A stretch of DNA of 64,000 nucleotides, from NCBI GenBank assembly GCA_016758965.1, contig JAEPRB010000053.1, positions 1-64,000 of the forward strand, given 5' to 3'. Shown here piece after piece: positions 45,637 through 58,672 of the stretch. Under the pieces are notes generated by a model. The model saw only the letters and a program-made list of their open reading frames with translations. It ran no database searches and was not told the DNA's origin. Numbering within the stretch: position 1 is the first letter of the stretch; the number at the start of each line of letters is the position of its first letter. The position numbers and the translations under genes are program-made. Origin of the DNA: Circinella minor (Eukaryota; Mucoromycota; Mucoromycetes; Mucorales; Lichtheimiaceae).

Positions 45637-47737
45637 AAAAAAGCGGTTCGGCAACAATCCGACATATATACACAATATGTCATATTATATGCATTCATCA
45701 TACTGCATTTCATTAAACAACCCTTTTTTTTCTATCTTCAACCCCCAAAACCAAAATTTTCCCATTTGTACATATTAAGATTTTTTTTCCTCCTTTTTTT
45801 TTATTCATTATTATTTTTATTATTATACCTTATTTCATTATTATTAGTTATTACTCTTATTATTATATTATCCACTTTTATTATTAGTTATTGGATTTAT
45901 GTACATAGTACACAAAAAACACATCAACAGACATCTCCTTTTTTTTTTTACTACACAACATATCACTTCACTACCAAAAATTTCCGCAAACCAAGCTGGC
46001 TTGTTCTTCCTTTTGTTCTCATACATATACATATACACATTCCAAAAATTTGCAACATATTTTTTTTTATATAGTTCTTTTCAGACAAAATAGTTTTAAT
46101 AAGTATTTTCTTACACACGCCCCAACCATTTCAATTAGTCTATTTTTTTTCATAAAAAAATATATAAAAAAAAGAGGGAAGTCTCTCTTTTGTAATAAAG
46201 AAACCGAAAAGGATATATTAACCTGTGATTTAAAGTAACAAAGTAGTACATGGTGCAACCTTCTTGTTTTTTTTCTTTTATGTAATTTTCATGTAAAGGT
46301 TCTTGTTGTCTCTGTTTATATATATCTTTGGTTACATATGTTGCTCAAAAAGTTCGAGCCATTACTTATCTATTGTTATGATCCGTTCGTTCCGTCGATT
46401 TGTCGGTTTCGCTTATCCGAAATACATAAAAATGGATTATCCGATGAATAAACGATTCAATTAATAAGTGCCAAAAAAATATATATTATATTCCCATTTG
46501 GTGAAACAAGGTCTGTGCTTCCTAATTTTTCTTCTTTTCTTTGTTTTTTTTTTGAAAGATCATTCATCATATGGAACATCTTCGGTATCTATCCCGTTAC
46601 CCTTGTTCATTTTTATTTTCTTAATGTATAATCATTTCTTTTGATTCCCTTTTTTTCTTTGTTTCTCACCCCCAAAAGTGCCACTATATCTTAATTAAAA
46701 CATAAAAGCCAATAAAAAGCATGATGAAAACACTCTTTTTTTAAAGAAACACAATACCATCATGAGTTGAATACAACATGCTGTGTAAAAAAGAATAATT
46801 CGGAAACGTCGGCGTTCATTAGCCAATTCTCATTGATAAATAATATCTGTATATGTTATGATGTATTGTACCAAAATTCGAAATCTTTAAGAATTAGCCT
46901 ATCAACACTATCACTAATATTATTGTTGCTATTATCAGCATTTATATATAGCACAGAACATCTTTAGTTAGACTGATTAAATCAGATAACTAATCTGATT
47001 GGCTTGCAATTAGACCCATTTGTGTGTCAAAGCAAATCCATATCTCCTTTACTACATAAAATCCCTTTCAGCTACGTATTAGGATAAATATCCAACAGTT
47101 ATTCTAGTTAAATATACATTTTTTTGATCCTACCTTTATAAATCTTTCAGTTCTTAAACAATTATGTAAAGGCAATAGTTTTGCTTAAGCAAAACAACTC
47201 ACATACTGTATTTATAAAATGTCTCTTGTGAATTCAAACGTAATATTCTTGATTATAAGAGTTCCCATAACAATAATTTACTTTTCTTTTTCATATACGT
47301 ATGCTTTGCCCAAATACAAATACATAGCATGTATCTCTTCTTTATTTTATATCTTTATTACAAAATAATTCAATCACACATTAAACGCTTCATTGTCATT
47401 ATAGTTTGGCTCTCTTTGTGTTTTGTATGAATGTGATTGTGATTGTATGTGTTCTGTATTTTTTTTTTTTTGTTTTAGCTATTTACGATATAAACAAATA
47501 GACCAAAAAGCGAAAATGAGTTATGAATCTGTTGATGTTGTTATGTAATAATATAATAAGGAATAATAATAGATTGTTGTTGTTGTAATAGTTGTTTTTT
47601 TTGGTAAGGGGTAGATAGAAATCGATAAAAAGTTTAACAAACAAAAAAGACAAAAGAGAAAAATAATAAAGGGAGATAAAAAAGAGAGAGGGAGAGAGAG
47701 AATATGATTGTCGTTGTTATAATAATAGGTATCATCT
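45637..47737. other. intergenic between convergent genes
   Basis: AT-rich with long T tracts. A 28-codon ATG frame at 46378 (MIRSFRRFVGFAYPKYIKMD) is GC-richer than its surroundings but too short to call. The last 250 bases are the PKA 3' region with GA-rich sequence. Confidence 0.5.
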
Positions 47738-49778
47738 TTACATAGTAAACTCAACAAATAAATGCTTATAAGGATCATCTCCTGCTGGTGCATTCTTATC
47801 CGTCTCAAACATATCTGGGTATTTTTCAAAATTACTAGTATCACCCGGATGTCGATAATTTGGTACAATAGGTGCCTGTAAAAATAAAAATAAAACAAAT
47901 ACACCATTAAATCTTTCTATTCCTTTGCACTAACTACATATCCACTACTAATTGAAACTTAAAAACTTACTCTGACAGTCTTATCCAGAAGACCAATCCA
48001 ATCTACACCTCTAAACCATCTGTGTCGTTTAACATCCTCTGACCCACCCTGAAAGATTGAGTTATAATTACAATAATTAGTTACTAATAATTATACTTTT
48101 TTTCTCTTTTGTTTATATAATACCTTTAGGTTACCGAGCCGTTTTGTAAGATCACCCACAAGTAATCGTTTTAATAGATCTTTTCCAAGCATATCAAAGT
48201 GTGCAGGGAATTGAACTCTTCCAGCCAAAATCTTTTCATAAATACCGAATGAATTATCATCAAAAAATGGAGGATATCTAATAATAATAATGATAATAGT
48301 AATCTTATTTGTAAATAAACATCTTCATATCCACCTACTTTGATATCCATAGTATATATTATACATAAAAAAAACACTCTACAAATTTGAGTATTACTTA
48401 CCCTGCCAACATTTCAAAGATGAGAATACCCAATGCCCACCAGTCTGCCGCTTTTCCATGACCTTTACTTTGAATAATTTCTGGCGCTAAATATTCTGGG
48501 GTGCCACATAATGTCCAAGTTCTATAAAAGTTATGCATCAATGTGTGAGATGTTGTTTTAAACAGAGTAACATATAAAGATTATCTCTCTATTTCTCTTT
48601 CTGTATATATATGTATCGATGCATTTTGTTTATCTCTTGGTTTCTTTATTTTTCCCTTCCCTTTCCCCGTCATCTCATCTTACCGATCGGCAATCTTTTT
48701 AGCAAATCCAAAATCTGTCAAACGGATATGACCTTGATGATCAATCAATAAATTCTCTGGTTTAAGGTCTCGATAGATAATATCTTTAGAATGGAGATAT
48801 TCAATGGCCAGCACGATCTCCGATGCATAAAATCGTGTCATGTCGTTTGTAAAACGTCCTGCTCGACGTAAATGTGAAAACAATTCACCACCAACGACAT
48901 ATTCCAATAACATGTATAAGTTGGTATCATCTTGGAATGCACAAAACCTAATCATTCGTCAATATAATTGAGTACATCCCCTGTGACTAATACTTAATTC
49001 CCCCATCCTTCCCCATAAATCGATAGATAAACTTACAGATCAACAATGAATGGGAATCGAACGGATGCTAAAATTTGCTTCTCCCATAATAGATGTTGTA
49101 CTTGTTTAAGTCGTACCACTTCGGACTTCTTAAGTACTTTCATCGCATAAAACTTACTTGTCGCCTTGAACTTCGTTAAATATACCCGACCAAAGGTACC
49201 CGTTCCTTTTTTTTCCATATTTTATTCATCAATAATGGTTTGTTAAAGCGATAATAAAGATCAGAGAAAGAAAAAAAATATTATTATTTACCAAGTGTAT
49301 CTAATAACTCGAAATCTTTTAAACCAAAGGATGGTTTTGGTACATAAACGGGTGCACGCGAATGATAATATTGTAGTCGAGAAGCTTGAGCTTGCTGTAT
49401 AGATTGAGCAGAAGCAAGGCCTGCTAATGGATGATTAGGTGGAAAACCTGAATTGTTTGTAGATTGTTCATGACGCTTTAATGGATGTGGCACTGATGGT
49501 AAACGCAATGAAAGAGGTGGAGGTGGAGCTTGTTGTTGTTGTTGTAGTTCCATTTGTTGATGCTGTTGAGGACGATTATTATAGTAAAAAGGTGATGCTG
49601 ATGAAAGTTTTGGATTATTATAATGTTCCAAAGGTATATTTTCACTCAGGAACGGTAACGGCGGCGGGGGTGGTCGTATTTGTTGCTGTTGCTGTTGCGG
49701 ATGAAACTGTTGTTGTTGAGATTGCTCTGTTGGATGAGCATTATCCGATTCAAATATTGTTTCTGGAATACGATCCAT
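47738..49778 (-). CDS. cAMP-dependent protein kinase catalytic subunit
   Basis: Seven exons (49778-49292, 49205-49037, 48947-48684, 48521-48402, 48277-48124, 48048-47971, 47875-47738) give 469 residues. Residues 1-145 are a Gln/Pro-rich extension. The AGC-kinase domain follows: [17 protein letters not shown] (Gly loop), YAMKVLKK (ATP-binding Lys), [12 protein letters not shown] (catalytic loop), LTDFGFAKK (Mg site), activation loop [15 protein letters not shown] with the phosphorylatable Thr of [10 protein letters not shown], and [14 protein letters not shown]. The C-tail ends KHLFVEFTM with the FxxF motif that docks in the N-lobe and no further phosphosite, as in PKA, not PKC or S6K. It is inhibited by a regulatory subunit and activated by cAMP. 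In dimorphic Mucorales this pathway controls morphology. Several PKA paralogues are usual, so the isoform is not named. Confidence 0.95.
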
Positions 49779-52700
49779 TACTGTTATATTTCGTCTGTCG
49801 TGTTATATTTTTTATTTTGTTGCTATAGCAATATATTAATATACTTTTTGTCGCTGTTACGCCGGCTCGTTGGATAGCCACGGTCTTCTTTTTGCGTGTG
49901 ATAGAAAATAAACTGCTTTTACCCTTTTTACTGAATATAGAGTTTGTCATTAGAGTTTCTTTCTTTTCTTTTTTTTTGTTAAAATGAACAGAAAGAGAAA
50001 AAGAAAAAAGAGAGAAAAGAGGTATAGGTAAAGAGGCGAATAATAATTATAATAAATATATCGCTTTACCTGATAAGTTGAGTGTGTTGCACGTCTGTTT
50101 CCTTTCACCTTCTCAAATAATATGAGAACACCTCGAGAGAGTGAAAGAGAAAAAGAAAAAGAAACAAAGAAAAAAGGAGGGGTGATAAAAATAAGAGATT
50201 TTTCTTAGGGTATAGTTGATTACAGAAGTAGCAGTGGCAGTAGTTAAGCGTGAGTGACTGTAAAGTTATAGTGTGAGAAACACAGTGTCAAGTTCTTTGT
50301 TTAAAACTTCGATAAACGAAGAGAAAAAAAATAAAATAAAAAAAGGAGGGTCTATTAAGCAGTTGTGTATAATAGGAATACAGCAGTAGGAGAGAGTCCT
50401 TTTCTTGGTCGGAAAGAGAACATTATTGCAATAAATAGGGGCTTTTTATTTTTTACTGTGAGTGTATTTTAATTGTGCAGTCTACTAACGTCGTGCGACC
50501 ATTCCATTTAACTTTTACACGCGCAGCCATTACATTTGAGGCAGGTTGCACATAAAAAATACAGACTCGTTATTTAAAGAATTCATAGGTACACATGGCC
50601 CTCTCTATTCATCAGCATCGTCATCCATCATCAGATCTTCGGTTACCGCTCCCACCCGTTTTATACAAGTGTTCTATCCCCCAAGATAATGGTTTTAAAA
50701 ACAATCATTAAAGTGATATCTCGTCACAGAGGTATGTTTTCCAGAAACTATCCATGGTCCGTGCTGTAGAAATAGTGTTTATGAAATTCTAATCACCGAC
50801 GGTTACTCTTTTCCCGACAGAATGCTGCTTTTATATAATTAAATAACGAAACGACGTCTTCCTTTTTCTATATCATTTCTTGTTACTTTATTACATAAAT
50901 AATCATTTACCGTCGTTGATTATTATTACTATTATTATTTTGCATTTACCGCTCTCGAGTCGTCGCTAGAATAATTTTTTTGTAAAGCTTTTTAATAAAA
51001 AGAAAGTGAATACCCGATTACACTTGTTTCGTTTTAACTGTAAAAAAGAGGAAAAATTGGATAGATGAGTAGCGATTCGATTGAAGTCAGTTACGAATCA
51101 CAACGCGATTGATCACTCATTTATGATATGTTTATCAGCTCAAGTACACTCTTAAAGCAATTTCAGCAAGGCGACATGGTCAGGAAAACACCAAGTAAAA
51201 TATGCAACCGTGTTCTCTATGCAAGCCACACTCATTACATATATTTTTTATACTAAAAGAAAGAAGCAAAACAACAGCAACCATATCAATATTATACTTT
51301 CTTTTCTTTTACGCCTCTAATTTATATCATTTATGTTAGCCTCTGTGTATATTAGGCTGATATTATGAAGAATAATCAATCTTTACATATATTATAAATG
51401 GAGTTATCCTATGTAGAATGACTTTACTCGAAGTACTCCTATATTCAATTTCTAAAGTTCAATGTTTACTTCAGCATTCCATATAGCAATTCCAATGATT
51501 GAAAGCGAAAACAGGTTACGGTTGGTAGTCAAGAAAAGGACAATATTTGCTTTATTAGGTACAAAAAAAATTGTATTGAATCATTCATAATCTTTCACAA
51601 ATATGGCGAAAAGCAAAAAGATAAATGGCTCTTTTTATCCGACTCTTATTCCAACAAGAACAGGAAAAAAAAAAGTTAATCTTAGGGACATCTTGATTAC
51701 TATGTACCACGTACGTAAATGCCTGCACTTTATACAAATTTTCGATATGCATCATATTTACGAAAACAAAAAGACTAGGTATACTTTTTATCAAATTGGA
51801 TGTTTGTTGCTATGACTAATGAGATATTATATAAAACCATAGACTCTTCGTGATGATAGCAAGGGAAAAGCAAACTATGATATTCGTACTTTCGTTTCTT
51901 TTCTTCCTCGTTTTGAGTTTGTTCTTCAGCGTTACTACTACGCTTTTATAGTCATAATAATAACGATTCAAATTTTCACTAAACGCTCGATGCATGTAGA
52001 TGGTCATGCGTTATTTTTATTTGTTGTTGTTTATTATTAAAAATAGAATCATGAATTTTTTTTTCAACAAGTAGTATACAAATATTATACATGTCATTCG
52101 TATTTCAGAAAACTAATAGTTGGTCCTACTTGTTATAATGGTATAGTAATTAAGCATTATATGTAGTCACCATGCCATCATAATGATATAAAATACAAAC
52201 AATGAGATAGTAGTACGTAGTCCAAAAATAGTAACTCTTATATAAAGTAGCATTCAATATATCTATTTTTTTTTCGCACGATGTCATAATCTTATGACAT
52301 ACCTTAACAACTGTTCAAGTAGAATAAACTAACAATTACTAACACTGCTCTTGAAGTTTTAATAAATACAATAAATTATGCATTACTATTCCCCCCCGAA
52401 CAATTATAAAACGTTACGTAGCACCATTACCATGGATATATAGTTAATCAGATTAAAGCAAAAGAAAAATCCATCACCTGATTTTTCTCCCAGTCCCACT
52501 TGTTTAACATACAACAAAAACAAATTGGGACGCTCTATCCAGATATACATAATTGCCCTTACTGCATGCGTATCGGCTACGTACTAGTATATACTATATT
52601 TTACTGATATATACTTATTTTGCGTATTTTAATTTTTGTATTGATGTACAACTGTTTTTGCTCTTTTAGAGCACACCACGTAATCAAAATGCATTATTCG

Positions 52701-53229
52701 ACATTTTCTTGTGCAACGATACTAAAAAATATTACATGTACTAGTACAGTTCAGTTGATTCGTGTGAATGGTAACAAGCAACTACCATTTTTTTTGTATC
52801 ATGACAAAGTTAGTAGTATGTATAAAAAATATAGCTTTTGATTGCTACTACCTCTAACATAACAATTTATTGCTATGCTGCTGTTGAAAACTACCTATAT
52901 GTAATGTTCACCTAATTATTATGACACTATTGTAATTATCTAGTAGCAGCAGCAAATGATAAAAAGCCGACGAAGAAAATAATCTTATTTATAGTAATAA
53001 AATCTATATATTGATCCATGTTAAATTTTGTAAGATGTTATGAGAAGGAAGGAGATTGGGATAATTGCTTATTTAGGTATACTTTGTTGTAATACTAATA
53101 GCAGAAATATTTTCAAATGGCCAAACAATTCTCAATGCCGTATTCATAATCACATATAGACTTCATTTTATAAAAATTCTCATCAGGTTTCCTTTTTCTT
53201 TACGTTTATATGTAGTAGCCATATGTACA
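49779..53229. other. PKA upstream region and gene-poor stretch
   Basis: The first 600 bases are a purine-rich leader and promoter (AGAAAAAGAAAAAG tracts near 49990 and 50150). At 50595 an ATG opens a 38-codon frame with good codon bias (MALSIHQHRHPSSDLRLPLP) that could be a short gene or upstream exon. If spliced from about 50689 to 50821 it ends ECCFYIIK. The rest is AT-rich with scattered TACGTA and no conserved coding sequence. Confidence 0.45.
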
Positions 53230-53254
53230 GGAAGCCGTTTTTTCTGGTGTCTTT

Positions 53255-53917
53255 TACTCATAAAGTGCTTTTAGAGTCTTCTTTATCAAGATACCTTGTA
53301 AATTTTTTTTTTGAAAAAGTATATAAATATATGTTTTCCAAGGCAATTAGATAATAATAATAATAATAATAGAAGCTATCTTATCAAAGCTTTCTTGATT
53401 CACTTGCTAGGTTTCGAGTAATATCATATGCATATTTGATCCATAGATTCTTCAAGTAATCCTCCTTCAGCTACTAGGTTTTTTTTTGGCAATACTAATA
53501 AAAAAAGAGTCAGTATCTATGATGTATGTTACAGCGTATATTTCGAATTTTTTTTTATAACAATTAGATAGTTTACCAAGATACTTGAAGTTGATACGTT
53601 TCTCTTAAGAATTTGACTTTTAATGTCTGAATCTAAAACAGATGTCTCATCATCATCTTGAATATGATTAATAACTATGTATATATATAATTAATAAACT
53701 TAGTATAAGGAATGATTAAGTAAATACTATATTAACGGTTATCTTTAAGACGTGACACATACAATTATGAATGGCTTCATTTGTAGATTCTATAATAGGT
53801 GGATCCTCCTGTGGGCACCCAATTAATAGTTCTTTAAGAACATCCCCAACGGACTCACCAAAAATTGAATTTGCTAGAGTTAAAGAGATTTCCTTGCTCC
53901 AACGGACTCTCCAAATA
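53255..53917 (-). pseudogene. duplicated gene of unknown function, copy 2 (disrupted)
   Basis: Read on the minus strand it repeats copy 1: FGESVGDVLKELLIGCPQED, then INHIQDDDETSVLDSD-like, then a block (NLWIKYAYDITRNLASESRK) preceded by an extra ~40 bases with stops, and YLDKEDSKSTL followed by a stop. In-frame stops and a MITE at its upstream edge mark it as dead. Confidence 0.55.
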
Positions 53918-55210
53918 CAGAAGAGCCCCGTTAATTTCATATACTTCATTCCTGGCTATTTTGTGAAATTAACGGTGGAATGAAATTATCGAGGCACCAT
54001 GTTGGAAGCAAATACGAGTAAAAAGTTTGACAGAAAAAATTAATAATAAATAAAGCAATATATATATAAGTGGCCGTGTAATATGGTTCATACTATATAG
54101 CAAGAGTACCGTCACCGCTCGCTATAACGATACACCCCGTCAGACCAAAAGTGTATCGTTATATCGAATTATCGTTATATCGAATTCTTGATCTGAGTTA
54201 TAATGATCAGATAAAATGTCATCCATATGATGTACTTGGCCTTATTTGTATCTATATGTCTTATAAAAAGACTAAACTCTAGAACTTTATATTGTCCATA
54301 CTAAAAATAAGCTATAAAAATAAAACGGTTCTTTTTTTTGTACAGTTTTCGTTGTCAAATATCCCCCGTCTTATTACTTCTAATTGAATTACAACCACGT
54401 AATCGCATATAATTAATGCTGATCCCCTATAAGAAGAAAATGCGAGTATCATATTATGATAAGCATCATAAACCGTCTACGTATTATTGTTTACAAATCC
54501 ATGTCAATTGACAAAGAAAAAGTTAGACAAGCACAATTGGGGAAAAAACAAATCTAATTTTTATAAGAAAGAAGCATAAGCAAAATATCACTGATTTTTT
54601 TTTAGTGAGACAGTGCCTGAAGATAAATTTGATATTCAAATTATTAAAACTTGACAAAAAATGCTCAACAAACTAATATTATTTCCTTTTAAAAAAAATA
54701 AAGAGGTTATTTGTTCGCTCGATATAACGATATTTTTGCCAAAACTCTACCGGATATCGTTATATAAAATTAACGATATTTCCCTGCTTAATCTGTCTTG
54801 CACCCCAAAACCCGATCGTTATATCGAAATATCGTTATATCGAATATCGTTATAGCGAGCGGTGACAGTAATCACTAAAGAAAAAGTATGTGAGGACCAT
54901 AAATACAATCAATGTTGTTGGTACTGAAGTAGAGCTATCACAGTCCCTTTGGTTCTCAACTAGATTCGGACAGTTGCTGTCTTTGAAACAAGCTACTTTG
55001 TGTAGCTTCTTTATCGCAGAAAACTAATAAGAGCCTTTCTCAAGTCATGTGTTGGAAGATCGCTTAATTTCAAGCCTTCAGAATCATTGTGAAAGTGAAA
55101 ATAAAGGGGATGTGAAAGTTGATACTATGTTTTGCAACTATTCCTGGCAAAAACCAGTAAATTAACGGGGGTTGAAATTAAACATGGATGAAATTAACGG
55201 GGCTTCTCTG
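53918..55210 (+). mobile_element. TA-flanked MITE, pogo/Tigger-like (outer)
   Basis: Left end CAGAAGAGCCCCGTTAATTT and right end (reverse complement) CAGAGAAGCCCCGTTAATTT, with TA on both sides (53916-53917 and 55211-55212). Further in, GTGAAATTAACGG and GAAATTAACGGGG motifs recur as subterminal repeats. The paralogous empty site is at about 28053-28060. CAG-starting TIRs with TA duplications are usual for Tc1-mariner/pogo elements. It has no transposase. Without the inner element it is about 530 bases. Confidence 0.85.
54109..54868 (+). mobile_element. TA-flanked MITE nested in the outer MITE
   Basis: Left end CCGTCACCGCTCGCTATAAC, right end (reverse complement) CTGTCACCGCTCGCTATAAC, with TA at 54107-54108 and 54869-54870. 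Multiple ATCGTTATATCGAAT units lie just inside both ends. The TIR closely resembles those of pogo/Tigger elements (CGCTATAACGA). Non-coding: the 64-codon frame at 54661 is made by the repeats. Confidence 0.87.
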
Positions 55211-55980
55211 TAAACCGAAAATAAAGAGTAAAAAGAACCGAGAAGAAAGGTTGACAAAATGCATAGGTGATACTTTCTCTTTTTTATTCTGTTACGTAAA
55301 TGAAATAAACATATTTTATCACTATTACGTACGTATTATTATAATAATAAATATTATTTGATCGGATGACAAAAGCTTGATCCTTTCTTTAAATTCTTAT
55401 TCTTTTGTTTAATAATCTCATACTTATTCATCAATTTTAAGATAAAAATGATAAGCATGATGTTGTTATTACGTATTTCTACAAGTATAAACATATAAAT
55501 AAATGATAGATAAACACACCATCGATGGTTCAGTCAATTTAATTGGACAACATGGATTAGCATCAAGTAATAAAGATTGAGCATTCTTTACATATATTAA
55601 TGAAGGGATGATATTCGAATTGTTACACAGAATATTATATGAGCATAATGAATATAGAACAACAACTATGACACCACCTTTGTTTTTCTGCTTCTTTAAT
55701 GATGTTATATAAACAATGTTGGGGGAAAAAGTGAAACATTTTTTTTTTGTTTTGTTGAGTAAAGGAATATTGACATCATTACGTTCATTGATATGATCTA
55801 CATCAATTTTCTAGTAGTAGAGTACGTAAGTACATATTTTGACAGACAGGACTTACTTTGTCGTTGTAAATATCATACTACTACTATAGTACTATAATAC
55901 ATGAAAAAACAAACAATAATTGATAAGCACCCATGATCATAACGTGAGTACGTAATATCGTATTAAATGTGAAATTAATC

Positions 55981-57232
55981 TAAACTATAAATGATCAAGA
56001 CATATTCCTTCATCTACTAAATCCATGTTTAAACATATGGAATAATATTAAAAATAAGATTGATGATCTTGTTTTTCATTCTAATCATAATTATTATTAC
56101 TATTCTGTAATAATGTCTTATGACACATTTTTTTTTGTCGATATTGATTAATGCTATGTATGCTTATATACCATTAAAAAAATCCATCTTTTATTCTTAC
56201 GTATAAAAAATGTAAACAACAATGTAATGATGCTCTTACTCAACAAAATAAAACAAAAAATGTTTCACTTTTTCCCCAAACATTGTTTTTATAACATCAT
56301 TCAAGAAGTAAAAAAACAAAGGTGTCATAGTTTTTGTTCTATATGCATTATAATCAAATAATATTATGTGTAACAATCGGATACCATCATCTCTTTATCA
56401 AATAAAAAGCTCTCTCTCTTTGATACTTGACGCTCATAACAATTTATACGCATTCAATTAAATTGATTGCATCGCTGATGGTGTGTTATGCTTATATATA
56501 ATATATACGTAATAACAACATCATGTCAAATAATTTTTTGTCAAAAAATATTTAAAATTGAATAAGCATTAGATCATTAAACAAAAGAATACAGTAAATA
56601 TAAGAATTAAAAGAAAGGATCAAGCTTTTGTCATTAAAATGATAATATTGACAAAATATGTTTATGCGTAACAGTCAATAGAGTATCATCATTTCTTTTT
56701 TTTCGTTTAATAGACCCCCTTTTTTATTTATGCAATTTTGCGTTCCGATTGGTTCATTGTTATAAAGTGCACGGACATAATGATAGTTAAGAGGTACATC
56801 AGCCTTTCCTTCTCATAATAAAATTGTATCCACCCTGTTTGTGAAAAGTCCCACAAGAAATTTGATTGTGGTGAAGTGGGGAGGATAGCCACTTTTACTC
56901 GTAAGAAGTCTTGTCGTATTAACTCACAATAAAAAATTGGGTAATCAAGATACAAAGAAGATTGACGGGATTTGATCTATGTAATAGTATTATTTTTTTC
57001 TGTCGGCTATTTTGTTAGGTAAACAAAAAATCAAAGGACTCTGTTTGACAACTGTGTTGAAGTTGTGAAGTGTATGTGTATGCATATTAAATTGCCAAAA
57101 AAAAAGATTCTACACTTAAAAATATAATTTTTGCTGACCTATAGATACACTCCTTTCGGGGCCTCTATTTTTTTTTCGAACCAGTTTTTCTTTTCTGTTC
57201 TACACACATATATCTGTTTATAATTTAAAAAA
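55981..57232. other. intergenic with repeat copy D, FIS1 promoter
   Basis: Contains the dispersed repeat at 56222-56710. At 56790-56955 on the minus strand is a coding-like relic (QSNFLWDFSQTGWIQFYYEK) of unknown family. The last 200 bases are the FIS1 promoter and leader. Confidence 0.5.
56222..56710 (+). repeat. dispersed repeat, copy D
   Basis: Direct-orientation match to 5790-6260 over its full length, with the same landmark order. It sits only about 240 bases beyond the end of arm 2 of the inverted duplication, which holds an inverted copy. The two neighbouring copies therefore form a large palindrome-like arrangement (55300-56710). Confidence 0.7.
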
Positions 57233-58032
57233 ATGAAAAATGACGTTATGCCCATGGCACAAGAAGCAGAAGCACCTTTGAGTCCAGCTGAAGTTGAGGT
57301 AAATTTCTTAATTGTACTTGATTAAAAAAAAGGGAAAGTTTGAAATCAGTTTTAGTTTGACTCCTCATAATAGGTTCTCCGCAAGCAATTCGTCAAAGAA
57401 GGTGAATACGTCACCGTTCAAACTAAATTCAATTATGCATGGTGTCTTATTCGTTCTACTGATCGACAACAAATTTCTCAAGGCATCAAGCTGTTGACAG
57501 GTATATAATAAAAAAGTTAAAGAGCAAAAAAAAAATAGAAAATAATAATGTGAGAAAGAAAGACAAAGGAATAAGTGGGTTTTGCCAAGAGAAGGAGTAC
57601 AAAGTGTACTAATAGATCATTTTTGTTTTTTTTATTGATGTATGTATATATATATATAGAAATATTTCATGATTCTCCAGAAAGACGTCGAGAGTGTTTA
57701 TATTATCTTGCCATTGGTCATTATAAAATTGGAAACTATTCAGAAGCACGTAAATTCAATCGAGAGTTGCTTAAACATGAGCCAAGAAACGATCAAGCGC
57801 GTGATCTGGATAGGAGGATCGATGAAAAAGTATCTTCTGGTAATAATAATTATAATAATAATATACAAAACCAAAGTTGTGGGCGGTTAGCTCTAATAAC
57901 TATTTTCTTGCCATTAATCCAATACCTATTATAATTACTATAGAGGGGGCTATTGGTTTAGCTATCATAGGAGGAGCGGTGACTGTTGGTGCGGCCCTAC
58001 TTGCAGCCATTGTGAAACGATCAAGACAATAA
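57233..58032 (+). CDS. FIS1: mitochondrial fission protein Fis1
   Basis: Exons 57233-57298, 57374-57500, 57660-57839 and 57944-58032 give 153 residues, the normal Fis1 length. It has a TPR-like helical bundle facing the cytosol ([60 protein letters not shown]) and a C-terminal membrane anchor ([20 protein letters not shown]) followed by KRSRQ. The short basic tail directs it to the mitochondrial and peroxisomal outer membrane, where it recruits the dynamin Dnm1 through adaptors. The YAWCLIRS and [14 protein letters not shown] blocks are nearly invariant in the family. The 82-residue frame before exon 3 and a 60-base extension of it are intronic. Confidence 0.96.
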
Positions 58033-58672
58033 GGTTTTTGGACGTTTGATGAAGTGGGCCCTATATAATTGATAGTGTTGCTTAGTGTATTACTAGTATT
58101 ACTAGTAATTAGATAAGATATGTTACTTGTATAAAATAGGCTGTTTTTTGTATCTTATATTATAAATATACCTGAGATTTTATATAGCTCTGTCAATTGT
58201 TTATAATGCAATCTAGTATAGATGTTAATCAAAATTTTATTATTATCCGAGCTCATCGTGAAAACCTGAAAAAATCAAACAATGATTTAACCATGTTGTC
58301 TTGTAGTCGCTATATCCATTGAATCAAAATCAAATTCTATATAAAACTTACTACTAGATTGTTTCCATGTAATAGTGAGGAGCATCAATTTGTTGCCATG
58401 GCAAACACGGATGGATACTTAAATTATGGTAAAGAGTGATTTAAAAGTAGGAACAAAATTCACCCGACCCGGATTTTTTGATTGGCTATCGTAAGTCTAA
58501 CCCCTTGGCACTGAACACACACAACCTATTTTTCGCCTTCCAGTCAAAAGCTCAGCAGTAGTATAACAACCTTCTTTTTTCATCAACGATCTGTTTTTTT
58601 TTTCTACATTCTTAATCTTGTTTTGATCTACTCGGAGCTCCCTTTAGTGTTTGTTCCAAGCATTGTCTAATT
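58033..58672. other. FIS1 3' flank and transcription-factor promoter
   Basis: No gene. A GC-richer piece at 58420-58560 (AATTCACCCGACCCGGATTT, ACCCCTTGGCACTGAACACA) followed by a T tract is likely the core promoter and leader of the next gene. Confidence 0.5.

Larger units (their letters stand above)
53230..55980 (-). repeat. inverted duplication, arm 2 (with MITE inserted)
   Basis: Reverse-complement match to 27330-28713: the gene half is 53230-53917 and the promoter-side half 55213-55980. The two are separated by a 1293-base MITE. The promoter half carries the dispersed repeat in standard order (as in copies at 5790 and 56222). Confidence 0.75.

Noticed and set aside
46378..46464. 28-codon frame MIRSFRRFVGFAYPKYIKMD...
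   Set aside because: Too short to support alone. No sign of splicing to other exons.
54661..54855. 64-codon frame within the inner MITE
   Set aside because: It is made of the ATCGTTATATCGAAT repeats. No coding bias.
56728..56955. 75-codon minus-strand frame with SQTGWIQFYYEKERL
   Set aside because: Protein-like in part, but flanked by repeat DNA, without start or splice support. Mentioned only as a relic in the intergenic note.
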